Positions 33,719 through 43,002 of a DNA stretch of 64,000 nt are shown piece by piece. Both the position numbers and the translations under genes were made by a program. The stretch is taken from contig DAVZ01000040.1 in NCBI GenBank assembly GCA_002505765.1, positions 7,780 to 71,779 of the forward strand, written 5' to 3'. This stretch comes from Methanobacterium sp. UBA176 (GTDB taxonomy: Archaea; Methanobacteriota; Methanobacteria; Methanobacteriales; Methanobacteriaceae). How positions within the stretch are numbered: the first letter of the stretch is position 1; each line of letters opens with the position of its first letter. The notes under the pieces were generated by a model. It was not told the origin of the DNA, ran no database searches, and saw only the letters and a list, made by a program, of their open reading frames with translations.

Positions 33719-35122
33719 TTAAGTTTCATCATTTAAAAATCGCCTTAATTTTAAAATGGCATCTTCAGCAGCCTCAGGAGAACAACCTCCAATAACTGTT
33801 CTTGATTTAATGTTTTCCATCGGATCCAGTGCCTTTTTAATAATCTCATCATCCAGTTGAAGATGTTTATCCAAAAGTTCCATGGCAATGTTATCTAAAA
33901 ACTTCGAGTCAATATCTTCAATAGATACATTGTTTTCTAAAGCTTCTGTAACCATTCTTCCAACTATCTTGTGGGCAGTCCTGAAGGGCATCTTTTTTTC
34001 ACGAACCAGTATATCTGCTAACTCTGTGGCTGATGCAAAATTTGATTTTGCAAGTTCTGCAGCACGTTTTTCATTGACCTTAACGGTAGAAAGCATGCCT
34101 TTAACAATATTAAGAAGTGATTTAGAATTATCAACTGAATTCCAAAGATGAGGAGTTATCTCCTGCAAATCACGGTTGTAACTGTAAGGTATTGCTTTTA
34201 AAATAGTTAAAATGGTCATTAATTCCCCTGTTAAGATTGCACTTTTTGCCCTTGCAATTTCTGCAACGTCTGGGTTCTTTTTTTGAGGCATTATAGATGA
34301 AGTTGATGAATACTCGTAATCAATTTCCACCATTCTAAATTCATATGTGCTCCATATTATAAGCTCTTCACAGATTTTACTTAGATTGGATGCAAGCATT
34401 GAGAGGGCAAATACAGTTTCTGCTGCAAAATCCCTTGAACTTACAGCATCTATAGAATTTTCCATTATCCTGCTAAAACCCAGAAGATCCGTTGTCATTT
34501 CTCGATCTATAGGGAAACTCGTTGTTGTAAGTGCCGCCGAACCCAAAGGATTCATATCCACCCTTTTATAGGCATCCATCAAGCGTTCATAGTCCCTTTT
34601 AAGAGCATTTGCATATGCAAGCAGATGATGAGCAAACGTTGTAGGTTGAGCATGTTGCAGATGAGTATAACCTACAAAAATAGTTTCTTTATGCTCTTCA
34701 GCCATATTGAGTATTTCCTCAATAAAATGAAGTATTATTGAGCATATTGATTCTAATTCATTCTTTAAAACAAGTCTAAGATCTGTTGCTACCTGGTCGT
34801 TTCTTGATTTTCCTGTATGCATGAATCCTGCAGCTTCTCCTATTTTGGAGTGAACGTAGTTTTCAATGGCCATGTGAATGTCTTCTACAGAAGGATCAAT
34901 GTCAAGCGCATTTATTCCCTTCTTTTTGAGATCTTGTAAAGCATTTAATATCTTTTGGGCATTTTCCTTTGAAATTATTCCATTTTCAGAGAGCATCATT
35001 GTATGTGCAATGTTCAACTGGATGTCTGCATGGAAAATGCGCTTATCAAATTCCATAGAAGAAGTAAAAGATGCTGCTTCGCTGTTCATCCTCCCCTTAA
35101 GCCTTCCAGATCTTAGATTCAA
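33719..35122 (-). CDS. argH: Argininosuccinate lyase
   Basis: This 467-residue enzyme of arginine synthesis splits argininosuccinate into arginine and fumarate. Motifs include MHTGKSRNDQVATDLRL, TYTHLQHAQPTTFAHH-like VGYTHLQHAQP and the catalytic-loop signature SSTSSIMPQKKNPD. The start is TTG 35122 behind GGTGA. The frame stays open to 35245, but those codons are the overlapping region of the S27ae gene. It follows the ribosomal-protein cluster on the same strand, 28 nt after S27ae. Confidence 0.96.
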   Translation of the reverse strand: MNLRSGRLKGRMNSEAASFTSSMEFDKRIFHADIQLNIAHTMMLSENGIISKENAQKILNALQDLKKKGINALDIDPSVEDIHMAIENYVHSKIGEAAGFMHTGKSRNDQVATDLRLVLKNELESICSIILHFIEEILNMAEEHKETIFVGYTHLQHAQPTTFAHHLLAYANALKRDYERLMDAYKRVDMNPLGSAALTTTSFPIDREMTTDLLGFSRIMENSIDAVSSRDFAAETVFALSMLASNLSKICEELIIWSTYEFRMVEIDYEYSSTSSIMPQKKNPDVAEIARAKSAILTGELMTILTILKAIPYSYNRDLQEITPHLWNSVDNSKSLLNIVKGMLSTVKVNEKRAAELAKSNFASATELADILVREKKMPFRTAHKIVGRMVTEALENNVSIEDIDSKFLDNIAMELLDKHLQLDDEIIKKALDPMENIKSRTVIGGCSPEAAEDAILKLRRFLNDET

Positions 35123-35150
35123 GGTTTTCACCTTAATTATTCCATGAAAA

Positions 35151-35306
35151 TTATTCTTTAGTTTTCCATTCTGTGTAGCCGCACTTTCCACAGGCGTATC
35201 TGTCTCCATGATCTGCCATGAAAACACCGTGTGAGCATCTAACACATTCTGGGTTTTTTCTAACCAGTTTATTATCTTTAACTTCGTAAAGGTCGCATTT
35301 TCTCAT
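35151..35306 (-). CDS. rps27ae: 30S ribosomal protein S27ae
   Basis: This 51-residue zinc-ribbon ribosomal protein reads MRKCDLYEVKDNKLVRKNP and contains two CxxC pairs (ECVRCSHG and YACGKCGYTEW). It starts at ATG 35306, overlapping the S24e stop (TAATG). Size and motif spacing are exactly those of archaeal S27ae. Confidence 0.95.
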   Translation of the reverse strand: MRKCDLYEVKDNKLVRKNPECVRCSHGVFMADHGDRYACGKCGYTEWKTKE

Positions 35307-35617
35307 TATTCATCCTCCTGAGGTTCTTCGTCCTTTTGAGGTTCCTGATTTTTTGCTAAAATATGTTTAGCTTCAATTTTGCTTAAATTTTCCTCTGAAT
35401 CATACAGTTTTGCGTATCCGTCGGCCCTACCTTCGCCAAATTTAGGTAGAACCTTATCAACTACAAGAAGCTTTTTGTCTGCATCAAGTAATGCAACAAG
35501 CTTGTTTTTTACTTCTAATACGTTCGGAGTAGATTCTCCCTGATATATGCAGTCAAAGTGTATTTCGGTTCTGTTTAAAAGTGGATTCTCATTTTTATCT
35601 TTAATTTCTATGTCCAT
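35306..35617 (-). CDS. rps24e: 30S ribosomal protein S24e
   Basis: The 103-residue protein begins MDIEIKDKNENPLLNRTEI and contains VVDKVLPKFGEGRADGYAKLYD, characteristic of S24e. The acidic tail (QKDEEPQEDE) is species-specific. It lies 11 nt after the dephospho-CoA kinase gene and overlaps S27ae by one base, the usual order in Methanobacteriales. Confidence 0.96.
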   Translation of the reverse strand: MDIEIKDKNENPLLNRTEIHFDCIYQGESTPNVLEVKNKLVALLDADKKLLVVDKVLPKFGEGRADGYAKLYDSEENLSKIEAKHILAKNQEPQKDEEPQEDE

Positions 35618-35628
35618 TATTTGACCTC

Positions 35629-36150
35629 CTAAAAATTTAATAATATTTTTGGTTCATCATTCATCTCAAAATAGCTCAGAATTTCTTCTACTTTATTTTT
35701 AATTTCATCAGCTTCAACAACCACAACTCCTTCTCCTGGTTGTCCGTATAAAATTATTGAATCTTTATCAGACAGCAAAGCACTGGGAATCACTGCCAGA
35801 TCTTCTTCACCATTTACAACAATTAGAACATTTGATTTTCTGGCAATCTGAAATGCTTCACCAATTGTATCCCAGAGTTCATCTGTGATGGTTCCTGGAG
35901 GGTTATCTGCAGTTAATGTGATTGCATTATATTCAATGTTATGTTTTGATACTCTTCTCTCAATCTTATTATCTATAATTCCAATTTCTGGAATTATACT
36001 GGAATCCAAAAGATTTTTGGTTGTAGCATCGCCTACGGAAATTATAAAATGATTTTGAAACATGTCATTGTCTACATCATTTAAAGAAGAGTAGAGTTTC
36101 CCTAAAGGTTTTTTAAAGTACTTTCTTCCTTCTTTTTTTAATATTAACAC
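35629..36150 (-). CDS. GTP-dependent dephospho-CoA kinase
   Basis: The 173-residue protein belongs to the former DUF359 family, identified in archaea as the GTP-dependent kinase for the last step of CoA synthesis. It has SVGDATTKNLL, TADNPPGTITDELW and GEEDLAVIPSALL...GQPGEGVVVV, all family hallmarks. It sits between spt4 and S24e on the minus strand, the conserved context in related methanogens. Confidence 0.9.
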   Translation of the reverse strand: MLILKKEGRKYFKKPLGKLYSSLNDVDNDMFQNHFIISVGDATTKNLLDSSIIPEIGIIDNKIERRVSKHNIEYNAITLTADNPPGTITDELWDTIGEAFQIARKSNVLIVVNGEEDLAVIPSALLSDKDSIILYGQPGEGVVVVEADEIKNKVEEILSYFEMNDEPKILLNF

Positions 36151-36167
36151 TTTAAAACCTTAAAATT

Positions 36168-36350
36168 TTATCTTACCCTTAATGCGTATTCTCCAGGAAT
36201 ACCTATGTTAAGCTCCTTGGCAATGCCTGATTTTTCAGGGTCGATTATGATTAAAAAACCGCTCCAATTTTTTGAAGAAGATGTATTACATATTGCACAT
36301 CTTTCAGATTCCATCAGCCTTTTACATTTTGTACATGCTTTTGTAACCAT
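36168..36350 (-). CDS. spt4: Transcription elongation factor Spt4
   Basis: This 60-residue zinc protein (CTKCKRLMESERCAICNTSS) is Spt4, formerly RpoE2. It pairs with Spt5 to keep RNA polymerase processive. Four cysteines form the zinc ribbon; the C-terminal strand IIDPEKSGIAKELNI contacts Spt5. Its ATG overlaps the rpoE1 stop by one base. Confidence 0.94.
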   Translation of the reverse strand: MVTKACTKCKRLMESERCAICNTSSSKNWSGFLIIIDPEKSGIAKELNIGIPGEYALRVR

Positions 36351-36904
36351 TATTTCTTCTTCCTTTTCTCTTTTTCAATCCATTCTTCTCTTCCAAGACC
36401 AGGTTGTCTCATTGTAAGACCTATTTTGGTTTCTTTGGATGATTTTCCCTTTAGACTAAGGGCAACAATCCTTGCACGTACTTTATTTCCTTCTTCCAGG
36501 GTCTTTTTTGACTCTTTACCAAGAAGTGCCCCTCTCTTTGCGTCGTGATTTATATAATCATCAGTCACCTGGGATACGTGCACAAGGCCATCCATAGGTC
36601 CAATTCGAACGAATGCACCGAACTCCGTTATTTCTATTACTTCTCCTTCAACGATTTCCTGGAGTTTTGGCCTGTAAAACAGGGCGGTAAATGTAACATC
36701 ATGATATGCTGCGCCATCGCCCATAATGACCTTACCAACCCCAATATCTTCAATTTCTTTAACTGTAACCATAAATCCAAGCTTTTTATCGATTTTACCA
36801 ACGTAATTTTCATTTAAAAGTTGGAAAGCAACATCTTCCAGTGGTTCCTCAAATAATACTGGTGGAACTCTCACTGTATCTTCAATTTTTGATATTAAAT
36901 ACAT
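36350..36904 (-). CDS. rpoE1: RNA polymerase subunit Rpo7 (RpoE1)
   Basis: The 184-residue stalk subunit has an N-terminal domain (MYLISKIEDTVRVPPVLFEE) and a C-terminal S1 domain (LQEIVEGEVIEITEFGAFVRIGPMDGLVHVSQV). With Rpo4 it forms the polymerase stalk used for promoter opening and RNA guidance. It is followed without a gap by spt4. Confidence 0.96.
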   Translation of the reverse strand: MYLISKIEDTVRVPPVLFEEPLEDVAFQLLNENYVGKIDKKLGFMVTVKEIEDIGVGKVIMGDGAAYHDVTFTALFYRPKLQEIVEGEVIEITEFGAFVRIGPMDGLVHVSQVTDDYINHDAKRGALLGKESKKTLEEGNKVRARIVALSLKGKSSKETKIGLTMRQPGLGREEWIEKEKRKKK

Positions 36905-36971
36905 TAAACCACTCTTCGGTCTATTCTTTTTATAAATACATCATCTAAATGTTTCAGGTTCTTAGATCCTG

Positions 36972-37496
36972 CTATTTTTCTTTTTTATATAATTCTATGG
37001 AATGTTCCACTGCTTCGAATGCTTTTTTAGCATCTTCCCATCCAAGAATTTCAGTAGTTTTTCCTTCAAGGTACTTGTATTCCTTGAAAAAATGTGCAAT
37101 TTCATCCAGTATATGTTTTGAAATATGGCTAATATCGGTTATTTCGTTGCATCTTGGATCGTTTACCGGTACTCCCAGTATCTTATCATCGTTATCATCG
37201 TCATCGATCATTCTCATTATTCCGATAGGTCTTGTTTCAATCACACAACCTGGAAATGTGGGTTCTTCCATCAATACGATAATATCCATGGGATCTCCAT
37301 CGTCGTAAAGGGTTTTAGGTATTATACCATATTCAGCAGGGTAATGGAAGGGGGAATAAAGTACTCTATCCAGTGCAAATGCCTCCATATCCTTATCATA
37401 TTCATATTTGTTTCTTGATCCTTTAGCTATTTCAATTACAGCATATACTACTTCAGGAACTGATGGTCCTGGTGATAAATCCTTCCAGAGATTCAT
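36972..37496 (-). CDS. ppa: Inorganic pyrophosphatase
   Basis: This 174-residue soluble family I pyrophosphatase has NKYEYDKDMEAF, DGDPMDIIVLMEEPTFPG with the three metal-binding aspartates, and MIDDDDNDDKILGVP. It hydrolyses PPi to drive biosynthesis. The start is ATG 37496, six bases after GGAGTGA; the frame is open two codons further. Confidence 0.96.
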   Translation of the reverse strand: MNLWKDLSPGPSVPEVVYAVIEIAKGSRNKYEYDKDMEAFALDRVLYSPFHYPAEYGIIPKTLYDDGDPMDIIVLMEEPTFPGCVIETRPIGIMRMIDDDDNDDKILGVPVNDPRCNEITDISHISKHILDEIAHFFKEYKYLEGKTTEILGWEDAKKAFEAVEHSIELYKKEK

Positions 37497-37608
37497 GTAC
37501 AATCACTCCAATTTTTCCTATTATTTTATTAAATGAGTCTTATTTTATATCTATCTAATTTTTAATTTCAAAAGCCCAATTTTTTTGAATCTTTCTATGG
37601 CCTGTAAG

Positions 37609-37994
37609 TTATAAACCTGAATATCCATCAACGGCAAGATATTTCTTTTGACGTAAATATATAACCGTGATTCCTCTTTCTCTTGCTCTTTTTCTTAGTC
37701 CTATGTCGTTTGTACACAGGACACTGGAAATTCGAAGTAAAGCATCGTCTACGCTTTCTCTATTTTTTAAATCAACTTTTATCACGTTAATTTGAGGAGA
37801 TTCAGTTATTTTAAGGGCAATTGATGCTTCAATTTTTGCTTTACCCCTGGATCTTTTTTTTATCTCTTCAAGTTCATGAATAACAAATTCTGGAACTACA
37901 AGTTTGTAGTTTGGTATAATTCGCCCAGTTTCCTCCAGTATATCCACATGAAACTGAGCAGGTATCATAAAAAATTTGCATCGAGAACTGCCAT
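37609..37994 (-). pseudogene. PIN-domain (Fcf1-like) protein with a one-base frameshift
   Basis: ATG 37994 gives MAVLDANFL and stops. After a run of six T (37969-37974 as A on the plus strand) a second frame continues MIPAQFHVDILEETGRIIP to 37609. Adding one T restores LDANFFMIPAQF, the expected PIN start with its first catalytic Asp. The rest is intact: VPEFVIHELEEIKKR, CTNDIGLRKRARERGI. The family fits PIN proteins near aIF2-gamma, probably rRNA or mRNA processing. Sequencing error in the homopolymer or real slippage are both possible. Confidence 0.8.
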
Positions 37995-37995
37995 A

Positions 37996-39222
37996 TCATT
38001 TAATGATACCATATCCAATTAACCTCCATCTTGCTCCTACACGCCTGCTTAATGCCACTCTCTGACCTTCTTCAGCGCAAACTGGTAATTTGAGCTTTAC
38101 ATCAACATTTTTTCCCCTTGCACTGGTTACCACACCTATGGTTGTGGCTGTCCCTATGTTGATCATAAGGGGTTCTGATGATCTAATGGGTTCAACTTCC
38201 CTTTCTTCTTTTGTACCTACAACCCTTTCTAAGAGGTGTGTTTTCATTGTGAAATCAAGTAACATTGGAGGTAGCGTATCTGGTTCTCCTGCCACTGATC
38301 CTGATAATGAATCAGCCTTAGTTAGGGCAGGATCAAGTTTTGTGCCCACACCTATAAGGCCACCAGGCCCTACTTCATCAACAGGTTTACCCGCTGCAAT
38401 TAAACCTACAATTTCAGATTTTAAACTTATCCAGGACATTTTACCCTTCTTCTTAACCTGAATTCCAGGCATTATCTCAATTTCATCGCCAATTTTAAGT
38501 TTTCCCTGAATAAGGGATCCGCCTATAACCCCTCCTAAAATGTTTGCAGGAGTACAGCCAGGTTTATTAATATCAAATGATCTTGCAACGTACATGCGTG
38601 CAGGTTTATCAAGCAATCTTTCAGGAGTATGGATTCTTTCCTGGATCATTTCAATTAAGATATCCACATTCGCACCCTGCTGAGCAGATATTGGTATTAT
38701 AGGTGCTTCTTCTGCACATGTACCCTTTACAAATTCTTTAATTTCATTATAACTTTCTATAGCTCTTTCTTTTGAAACTATGTCAATTTTATTTTGAACC
38801 ACAATAACATCTTTAACCCCTATAACATCAAGAGCCATAAGATGTTCCTTCGTTTGAGGCTGTGGGCATGGTTCATTAGCAGCTATCACCAATACAGCAC
38901 CGTCCATTATTGCAGCGCCAGATAACATGGTGGCCATAAGTGTTTCGTGTCCAGGAGAGTCTACAAAGGATACTTTCCTTAAAGTTTCTGTATCCTTGCC
39001 ACAGTGTTCGCATACAAATGCTGTGGTATAGCATTGAGGGGCAGGACATTCAGTGCACTGCCTGAAAGTTATATCTGCATACCCCAACCTTATTGATATT
39101 CCTCTTTTTGTCTCTTCACTATGGGTATCTGTCCATATGCCAGATAGAGCTTTAGTTAAAGTAGTTTTTCCATGATCAACATGTCCTACAAGCCCTATAT
39201 TTATTTCAGATTGTACTTTCAC
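37996..39222 (-). CDS. eif2g: Translation initiation factor aIF2 gamma
   Basis: This 408-residue GTPase has INIGLVGHVDHGKTTLTKAL (G1), VDSPGHE (G3), NKID (G4) and an archaeal zinc knuckle (CTECPAPQC, CEHCG). It carries initiator Met-tRNA to the small subunit. The start is GTG behind AGGTG. It lies between S6e and the PIN gene. Confidence 0.97.
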   Translation of the reverse strand: MKVQSEINIGLVGHVDHGKTTLTKALSGIWTDTHSEETKRGISIRLGYADITFRQCTECPAPQCYTTAFVCEHCGKDTETLRKVSFVDSPGHETLMATMLSGAAIMDGAVLVIAANEPCPQPQTKEHLMALDVIGVKDVIVVQNKIDIVSKERAIESYNEIKEFVKGTCAEEAPIIPISAQQGANVDILIEMIQERIHTPERLLDKPARMYVARSFDINKPGCTPANILGGVIGGSLIQGKLKIGDEIEIMPGIQVKKKGKMSWISLKSEIVGLIAAGKPVDEVGPGGLIGVGTKLDPALTKADSLSGSVAGEPDTLPPMLLDFTMKTHLLERVVGTKEEREVEPIRSSEPLMINIGTATTIGVVTSARGKNVDVKLKLPVCAEEGQRVALSRRVGARWRLIGYGIIK

Positions 39223-39247
39223 AGTTACACCTAAATCCTGAGATTTG

Positions 39248-39634
39248 TTATTCTTGAGCTTCTTCTGCCCCTAAAAGTTCTTCTATACCTTTATCACCTT
39301 TTTCTGTGACAATTGTATTAATCTGAACTATATCATCAGATATTGCATTCCCACGAAGGGTTTTTCTTTTTCTCTGTCCGTCCATTATAGGTTTGAAACC
39401 TAAGCCACCTGAAAGAAGACTTCTTATCCTTCTTGGCCCTTCTACATCTTTTTTCATTGGAAATCCATTTTTGTCGCTTCCACCAGTTATTTTAAGCTTG
39501 TAACCTTTTAAACCAACTATAGAAGCTTCAATTTCGTCTCCAATTTTTAAACCAATTAGATTTTTTGTTTGTGCTGCGTCAACTTCCATCTGATGACTCT
39601 TTTCACCTTCTGAAATAACTAATTTAAATGCCAA
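39248..39634 (-). CDS. rps6e: 30S ribosomal protein S6e
   Basis: The 128-residue protein starts MAFKLVISEGEKSHQMEV and contains GGSDKNGFPMKKDVEGPRRI, typical of S6e. A GGAGGAG site precedes the start. It is between infB and aIF2-gamma, as in other Methanobacteriales. Confidence 0.96.
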   Translation of the reverse strand: MAFKLVISEGEKSHQMEVDAAQTKNLIGLKIGDEIEASIVGLKGYKLKITGGSDKNGFPMKKDVEGPRRIRSLLSGGLGFKPIMDGQRKRKTLRGNAISDDIVQINTIVTEKGDKGIEELLGAEEAQE

Positions 39635-39706
39635 TATATCTCCTCCATCTTATAATAGTATTATCATTGTTAGATTTTATATGGATTTTATTTATTTTTA
39701 TAGTAT

Positions 39707-41485
39707 TTAATGGATTCCCCAATTAGGATTTTCCTTTCTCTTTATATCTACTATTTCATTGAGCGTTTCATATTCATCCTCTGTAAGCTTATTTTTAAGC
39801 TCCGATTGGAGAATATTATAATGCTTTTCAGGTATGTCCACGTAAAGGACGTCTCCTTCATCAAAATTCTTTCCGAAAATACCGTCTTTTATGCTCATAG
39901 CAACTTTCTTTCCTCTTGAAGCTGATTTTAAATTTTCACCCTTATCCTGCATTCCTTCAACTTTTCCAACCCTTGAACCATCTTCTCTGATCAAACCATA
40001 ATCCTGTTTAATAGTACCTGATAAGACTTCAATACCTGCAATTGCCGGTTTACTGTTTCTAAATATTAGTTTGGGAATTATTCTTATTTTAGCTGGTTTT
40101 ATTATAGCATCAAGATACGCTTTTTTCTTTTTTTCTTCTACAGCATCTATCCAATCCTGATAATCCTCTGTAAGTTTATATATAACATTTGCAGAGAATA
40201 GTTTAATATCTGAAGCCTTAATTTCTGAAGCAGCGGAAGGAAGTATCTTAACATTGAAAGCCACAATAACTCCATAGAGCGGATTTTCCTTCTTAACAAT
40301 TACCGCATCAACAACATCTCTCCTTGAGACATCACCTATATTTGCAGCTCTTATTGGGATTTTCATATCTCTAAGCAGATTAACAAGTGCCTCAAGCGAG
40401 CCAAGGGTATCTGCCTTTACAACAATCCCCAGTTCGTCTGTATCTATTTTTATATCTTCAATTTCTCTTAAAATTTCTTCCTTAATCTGGTGGAAATTGT
40501 CTCTTGCTACACGAAGGGGCGATCCTGCAATGGCATTTTCAATGTTGGGTGCCACAATTTTAATACCTGCAGCTGCAACCACCTCGTCTACTTTTTGAAA
40601 CCTTTTTTTGGATTCTCTGATCTCTTCAAGTGGTCTTGGCTTCAAGAGGGATCTGATACCTGTATTTATAACATCTTCCATTGTCATAATGGCAATGGAG
40701 TCATTCTTTTTAATTATACCATCATAAATTACGGCGTCAATAGTTACTCCAAGCCCAACCTCTTCTTTAACTTCAAGAATGGTTCCTTTAGCTGGAGCAT
40801 CTTCTTCTATCTTCAATTGTTCCTTAAGATACTGTTGGGCAAGTCCCATAAGCATTGCTAAAAGTTCAGGGACTCCTTCGCCTGATTTTGCACTTATGGG
40901 TGCTATACTTATCTGTTTAGAAAAATTGCTGATTCTATCAAATCTTTCAGAATCAAACCCTTCTTCATGCAAAATTCCTACAAGCTCATAAATTCCTGTA
41001 TCCAGCTTTTCCTGGACGTTTTGAGCCTGTTTAGAAAAAGTTTCTAAAAATGGAGATCCAGAGTGTGATTGCCAGCCGTATAGCTTGTCAATTTTATTTG
41101 CTGCTACAATAAATGGAGTTTTATACATTTTAAGGATATTTAAAGCTTCATAGGTTTGTGGTTTAAAACCTTCGTTAATATCCACAATTAAAATAGCCAG
41201 GTCAGCAAGCGCCCCTCCCCTCTTACGTAGGGTGGTAAATGCTTCGTGTCCAGGAGTATCTATAAAGAAAAGTCCTGGAAGCGTTTGTTTAATTCCAAGC
41301 TTTTTTAAAAATTCGCCGCCAATTTCTTCAATTACTTCTATAGGAATCTCAGTTGCCCCAATATGCTGAGTTATTCCTCCAGCTTCCTTTTTGGCAATAA
41401 CACTACCTCTTATAAAGTCCAGGAGTGTAGTTTTACCGTGATCCACATGTCCAAGTACAGATACAATTGGTGATCTAATCTTCAA
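39707..41485 (-). CDS. infB: Translation initiation factor aIF5B (IF2-like)
   Basis: This 592-residue GTPase begins MKIRSPIVSVLGHVDHGKTT and has IDTPGHEAF and NKIDKLYGW. It promotes ribosomal subunit joining. The start is TTG behind GAGGT, six bases before. No intein is present, unlike some archaeal infB genes. The tail EIVDIKRKENPNWGIH is complete. Confidence 0.96.
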   Translation of the reverse strand: MKIRSPIVSVLGHVDHGKTTLLDFIRGSVIAKKEAGGITQHIGATEIPIEVIEEIGGEFLKKLGIKQTLPGLFFIDTPGHEAFTTLRKRGGALADLAILIVDINEGFKPQTYEALNILKMYKTPFIVAANKIDKLYGWQSHSGSPFLETFSKQAQNVQEKLDTGIYELVGILHEEGFDSERFDRISNFSKQISIAPISAKSGEGVPELLAMLMGLAQQYLKEQLKIEEDAPAKGTILEVKEEVGLGVTIDAVIYDGIIKKNDSIAIMTMEDVINTGIRSLLKPRPLEEIRESKKRFQKVDEVVAAAGIKIVAPNIENAIAGSPLRVARDNFHQIKEEILREIEDIKIDTDELGIVVKADTLGSLEALVNLLRDMKIPIRAANIGDVSRRDVVDAVIVKKENPLYGVIVAFNVKILPSAASEIKASDIKLFSANVIYKLTEDYQDWIDAVEEKKKKAYLDAIIKPAKIRIIPKLIFRNSKPAIAGIEVLSGTIKQDYGLIREDGSRVGKVEGMQDKGENLKSASRGKKVAMSIKDGIFGKNFDEGDVLYVDIPEKHYNILQSELKNKLTEDEYETLNEIVDIKRKENPNWGIH

Positions 41486-41540
41486 TCTTAAACCTCAAAA
41501 ATTTTTATTTTTGTGCAGTCGTATACTTCGTGTTAGGGCA

Positions 41541-41697
41541 TTGGAAATCGAAGATTTCCAAAGGTTCGAAAACCATAGCTTGCAAAAAACTAAGGTTTTT
41601 GCGCATGAGAAACTACGTTTCTCTGCCCCGAAAATCTTTGATTGTGATGCACCAAACGCTTCGCCTTTGAGTGCTCCAAAAATTCATAGAATTTTTG
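41541..41697. repeat. Hairpin island D
   Basis: Perfect hairpins are arm TTGGAAATC/gaa (41541-41561), arm GAGAAAC/tac (41607-41623) and arm CAAAAATTC/ata (41677-41697). Imperfect ones lie around 41563-41602 and 41652-41670. The island follows the minus-strand ndk gene and precedes infB. No gene is seen in 41486-41731. Confidence 0.8.
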
Positions 41698-41731
41698 AGA
41701 GGTTTTCTCAACCCCTGAAAAATTAAAAAAA

Positions 41732-42184
41732 TTATTCATATATCAGGCTTTCGTCAGGCATGGTGTATTTGCAAATTTCAGAATCATTGAAAAACAGTGC
41801 TATTTCTCTTTTAGCAGATTCTGAAGAATCTGACGCATGAATAATATTTCTACCCATATCAAGGGCATAATCCCCTCTAACAGTCCCAAGATCTGCTTCT
41901 TTAGGGTTTGTTGCTCCAACCATTTTCCTTATGAGATCTATACATTCTTCTCCCTCTATTACCATTGCCAGAACTGGCTCTGATGTAATATAGCTTATAA
42001 GGTCGTTGAAGAATGGTTTTTCTTTGTGTTCTTCATAATGTTCCTTTGCAAGTTCCTGAGGGATTTCCATCATCTTTGCAGCGACTATTTTAAGCCCTCG
42101 CTCTTCAAATCTGGTTAATACCTTCCCCATGAGCCTTCTAAGTACAGCGTCAGGTTTAAGCATTACAAAGCTTCTTTCACTCAT
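41732..42184 (-). CDS. ndk: Nucleoside diphosphate kinase
   Basis: The 150-residue enzyme has SFVMLKPDAVLRRLMGKVL and the active-site histidine motif NIIHASDSSESAKREIALF. It balances NTP pools by a phospho-His intermediate. The ATG overlaps the L24e stop (ATGA). The family length matches, and all catalytic residues are visible. Confidence 0.96.
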   Translation of the reverse strand: MSERSFVMLKPDAVLRRLMGKVLTRFEERGLKIVAAKMMEIPQELAKEHYEEHKEKPFFNDLISYITSEPVLAMVIEGEECIDLIRKMVGATNPKEADLGTVRGDYALDMGRNIIHASDSSESAKREIALFFNDSEICKYTMPDESLIYE

Positions 42185-42342
42185 TTTTTAACCCACTTAA
42201 CCTTTCTCGGAACTCTGCCTAACTTTATTTTATTTTTTTCGCATTTACTGCTGCAGAAGAAGTATACTGTTCCGTCTTTCCTCACGTACATTTTGCCTGT
42301 GCCTTCCTGTATCTCTTCTCCGCAGAATGAACAGTTTCTCAT
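42181..42342 (-). CDS. rpl24e: 50S ribosomal protein L24e
   Basis: This 53-residue zinc ribosomal protein reads MRNCSFCGEEIQEGTGKMYV and ends with LGRVPRKVKWVKK. Its four cysteines (CSFC and CSSKC) are conserved. It is tightly coupled with ndk by a 4-nt overlap. Confidence 0.95.
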   Translation of the reverse strand: MRNCSFCGEEIQEGTGKMYVRKDGTVYFFCSSKCEKNKIKLGRVPRKVKWVKK

Positions 42343-42359
42343 ATCAAAACACCTTTTAG

Positions 42360-42566
42360 TTATGGAGTACGAATTTCTTTGGCTTCTCTTATTGTATCCA
42401 GTAACATTAAGATGTCGCCTTCCCTTATTGGCCCCATAATGTTTCTTGTTAATATTCTTCCTTTATCTCTTCCTTCAAGTATTCTACATTTTACCTGCAT
42501 GACCTCTCCAGTCATTCCTGTCCTTTTAAGAACTTCAATTACTTCAGCAGGAGTTGCTTCAGCCAT
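42360..42566 (-). CDS. rps28e: 30S ribosomal protein S28e
   Basis: This 68-residue protein includes EVLKRTGMTGEVMQVKCRIL and ends GDILMLLDTIREAKEIR, the S28e OB-fold. It stands between L7ae and L24e. Confidence 0.96.
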   Translation of the reverse strand: MAEATPAEVIEVLKRTGMTGEVMQVKCRILEGRDKGRILTRNIMGPIREGDILMLLDTIREAKEIRTP

Positions 42567-42630
42567 ATAATCACCTGAATTATTAAAGTGAATGAGGCAG
42601 ATGCCTCTCTTAAATTTTTCCTATAAATAA

Positions 42631-43002
42631 TTATTTTTTGAGTTCTTCAACTTTTTCAACTACTTCGTTGATTAAATCTTCAGCTTCACCGGCATCGGTT
42701 ATAACTGCAGATGCTGTACCTACATTTAAACCTGCTGCTTCCCCTAATTCATCTTTTGTAGGGATGTAGACATAAGGTGTATCCTTTTCTTCGGCAAGAA
42801 CTGGTAAATGAGCTGCTATTTCAGGAGGATCAATATCCTCTGCTATAAGTACTAATAAAGCATCGCCTCTTTCAATGGCTTTGGTTACCTCGTTTGTTCC
42901 TTTTCCTACTTTACCTGTATCTCTTGCTATTTCTAAAGCCTCAGAAGCTTTATCAGCTATTTCCTGTGGTACATCAAATTTTACATATATTGCTTTTGCC
43001 AT
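42631..43002 (-). CDS. rpl7ae: 50S ribosomal protein L7Ae
   Basis: This 123-residue protein binds kink-turn RNA in the ribosome, box C/D and H/ACA RNPs and archaeal RNase P. It has GTNEVTKAIERGDALLVLIAEDIDPPEI, the signature of the family. An AGGAGGTAA site precedes the start. It leads the string of translation genes. Confidence 0.97.
   Translation of the reverse strand: MAKAIYVKFDVPQEIADKASEALEIARDTGKVGKGTNEVTKAIERGDALLVLIAEDIDPPEIAAHLPVLAEEKDTPYVYIPTKDELGEAAGLNVGTASAVITDAGEAEDLINEVVEKVEELKK

Noticed and set aside
35123..35245. N-terminal extension of argininosuccinate lyase
   Set aside because: These codons overlap the S27ae gene in another frame; the family starts at the TTG behind GGTGA at 35122.
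41511..41726. Open frame of 71 codons on the plus strand
   Set aside because: It is made of hairpin island D sequence and has no homology-like pattern.
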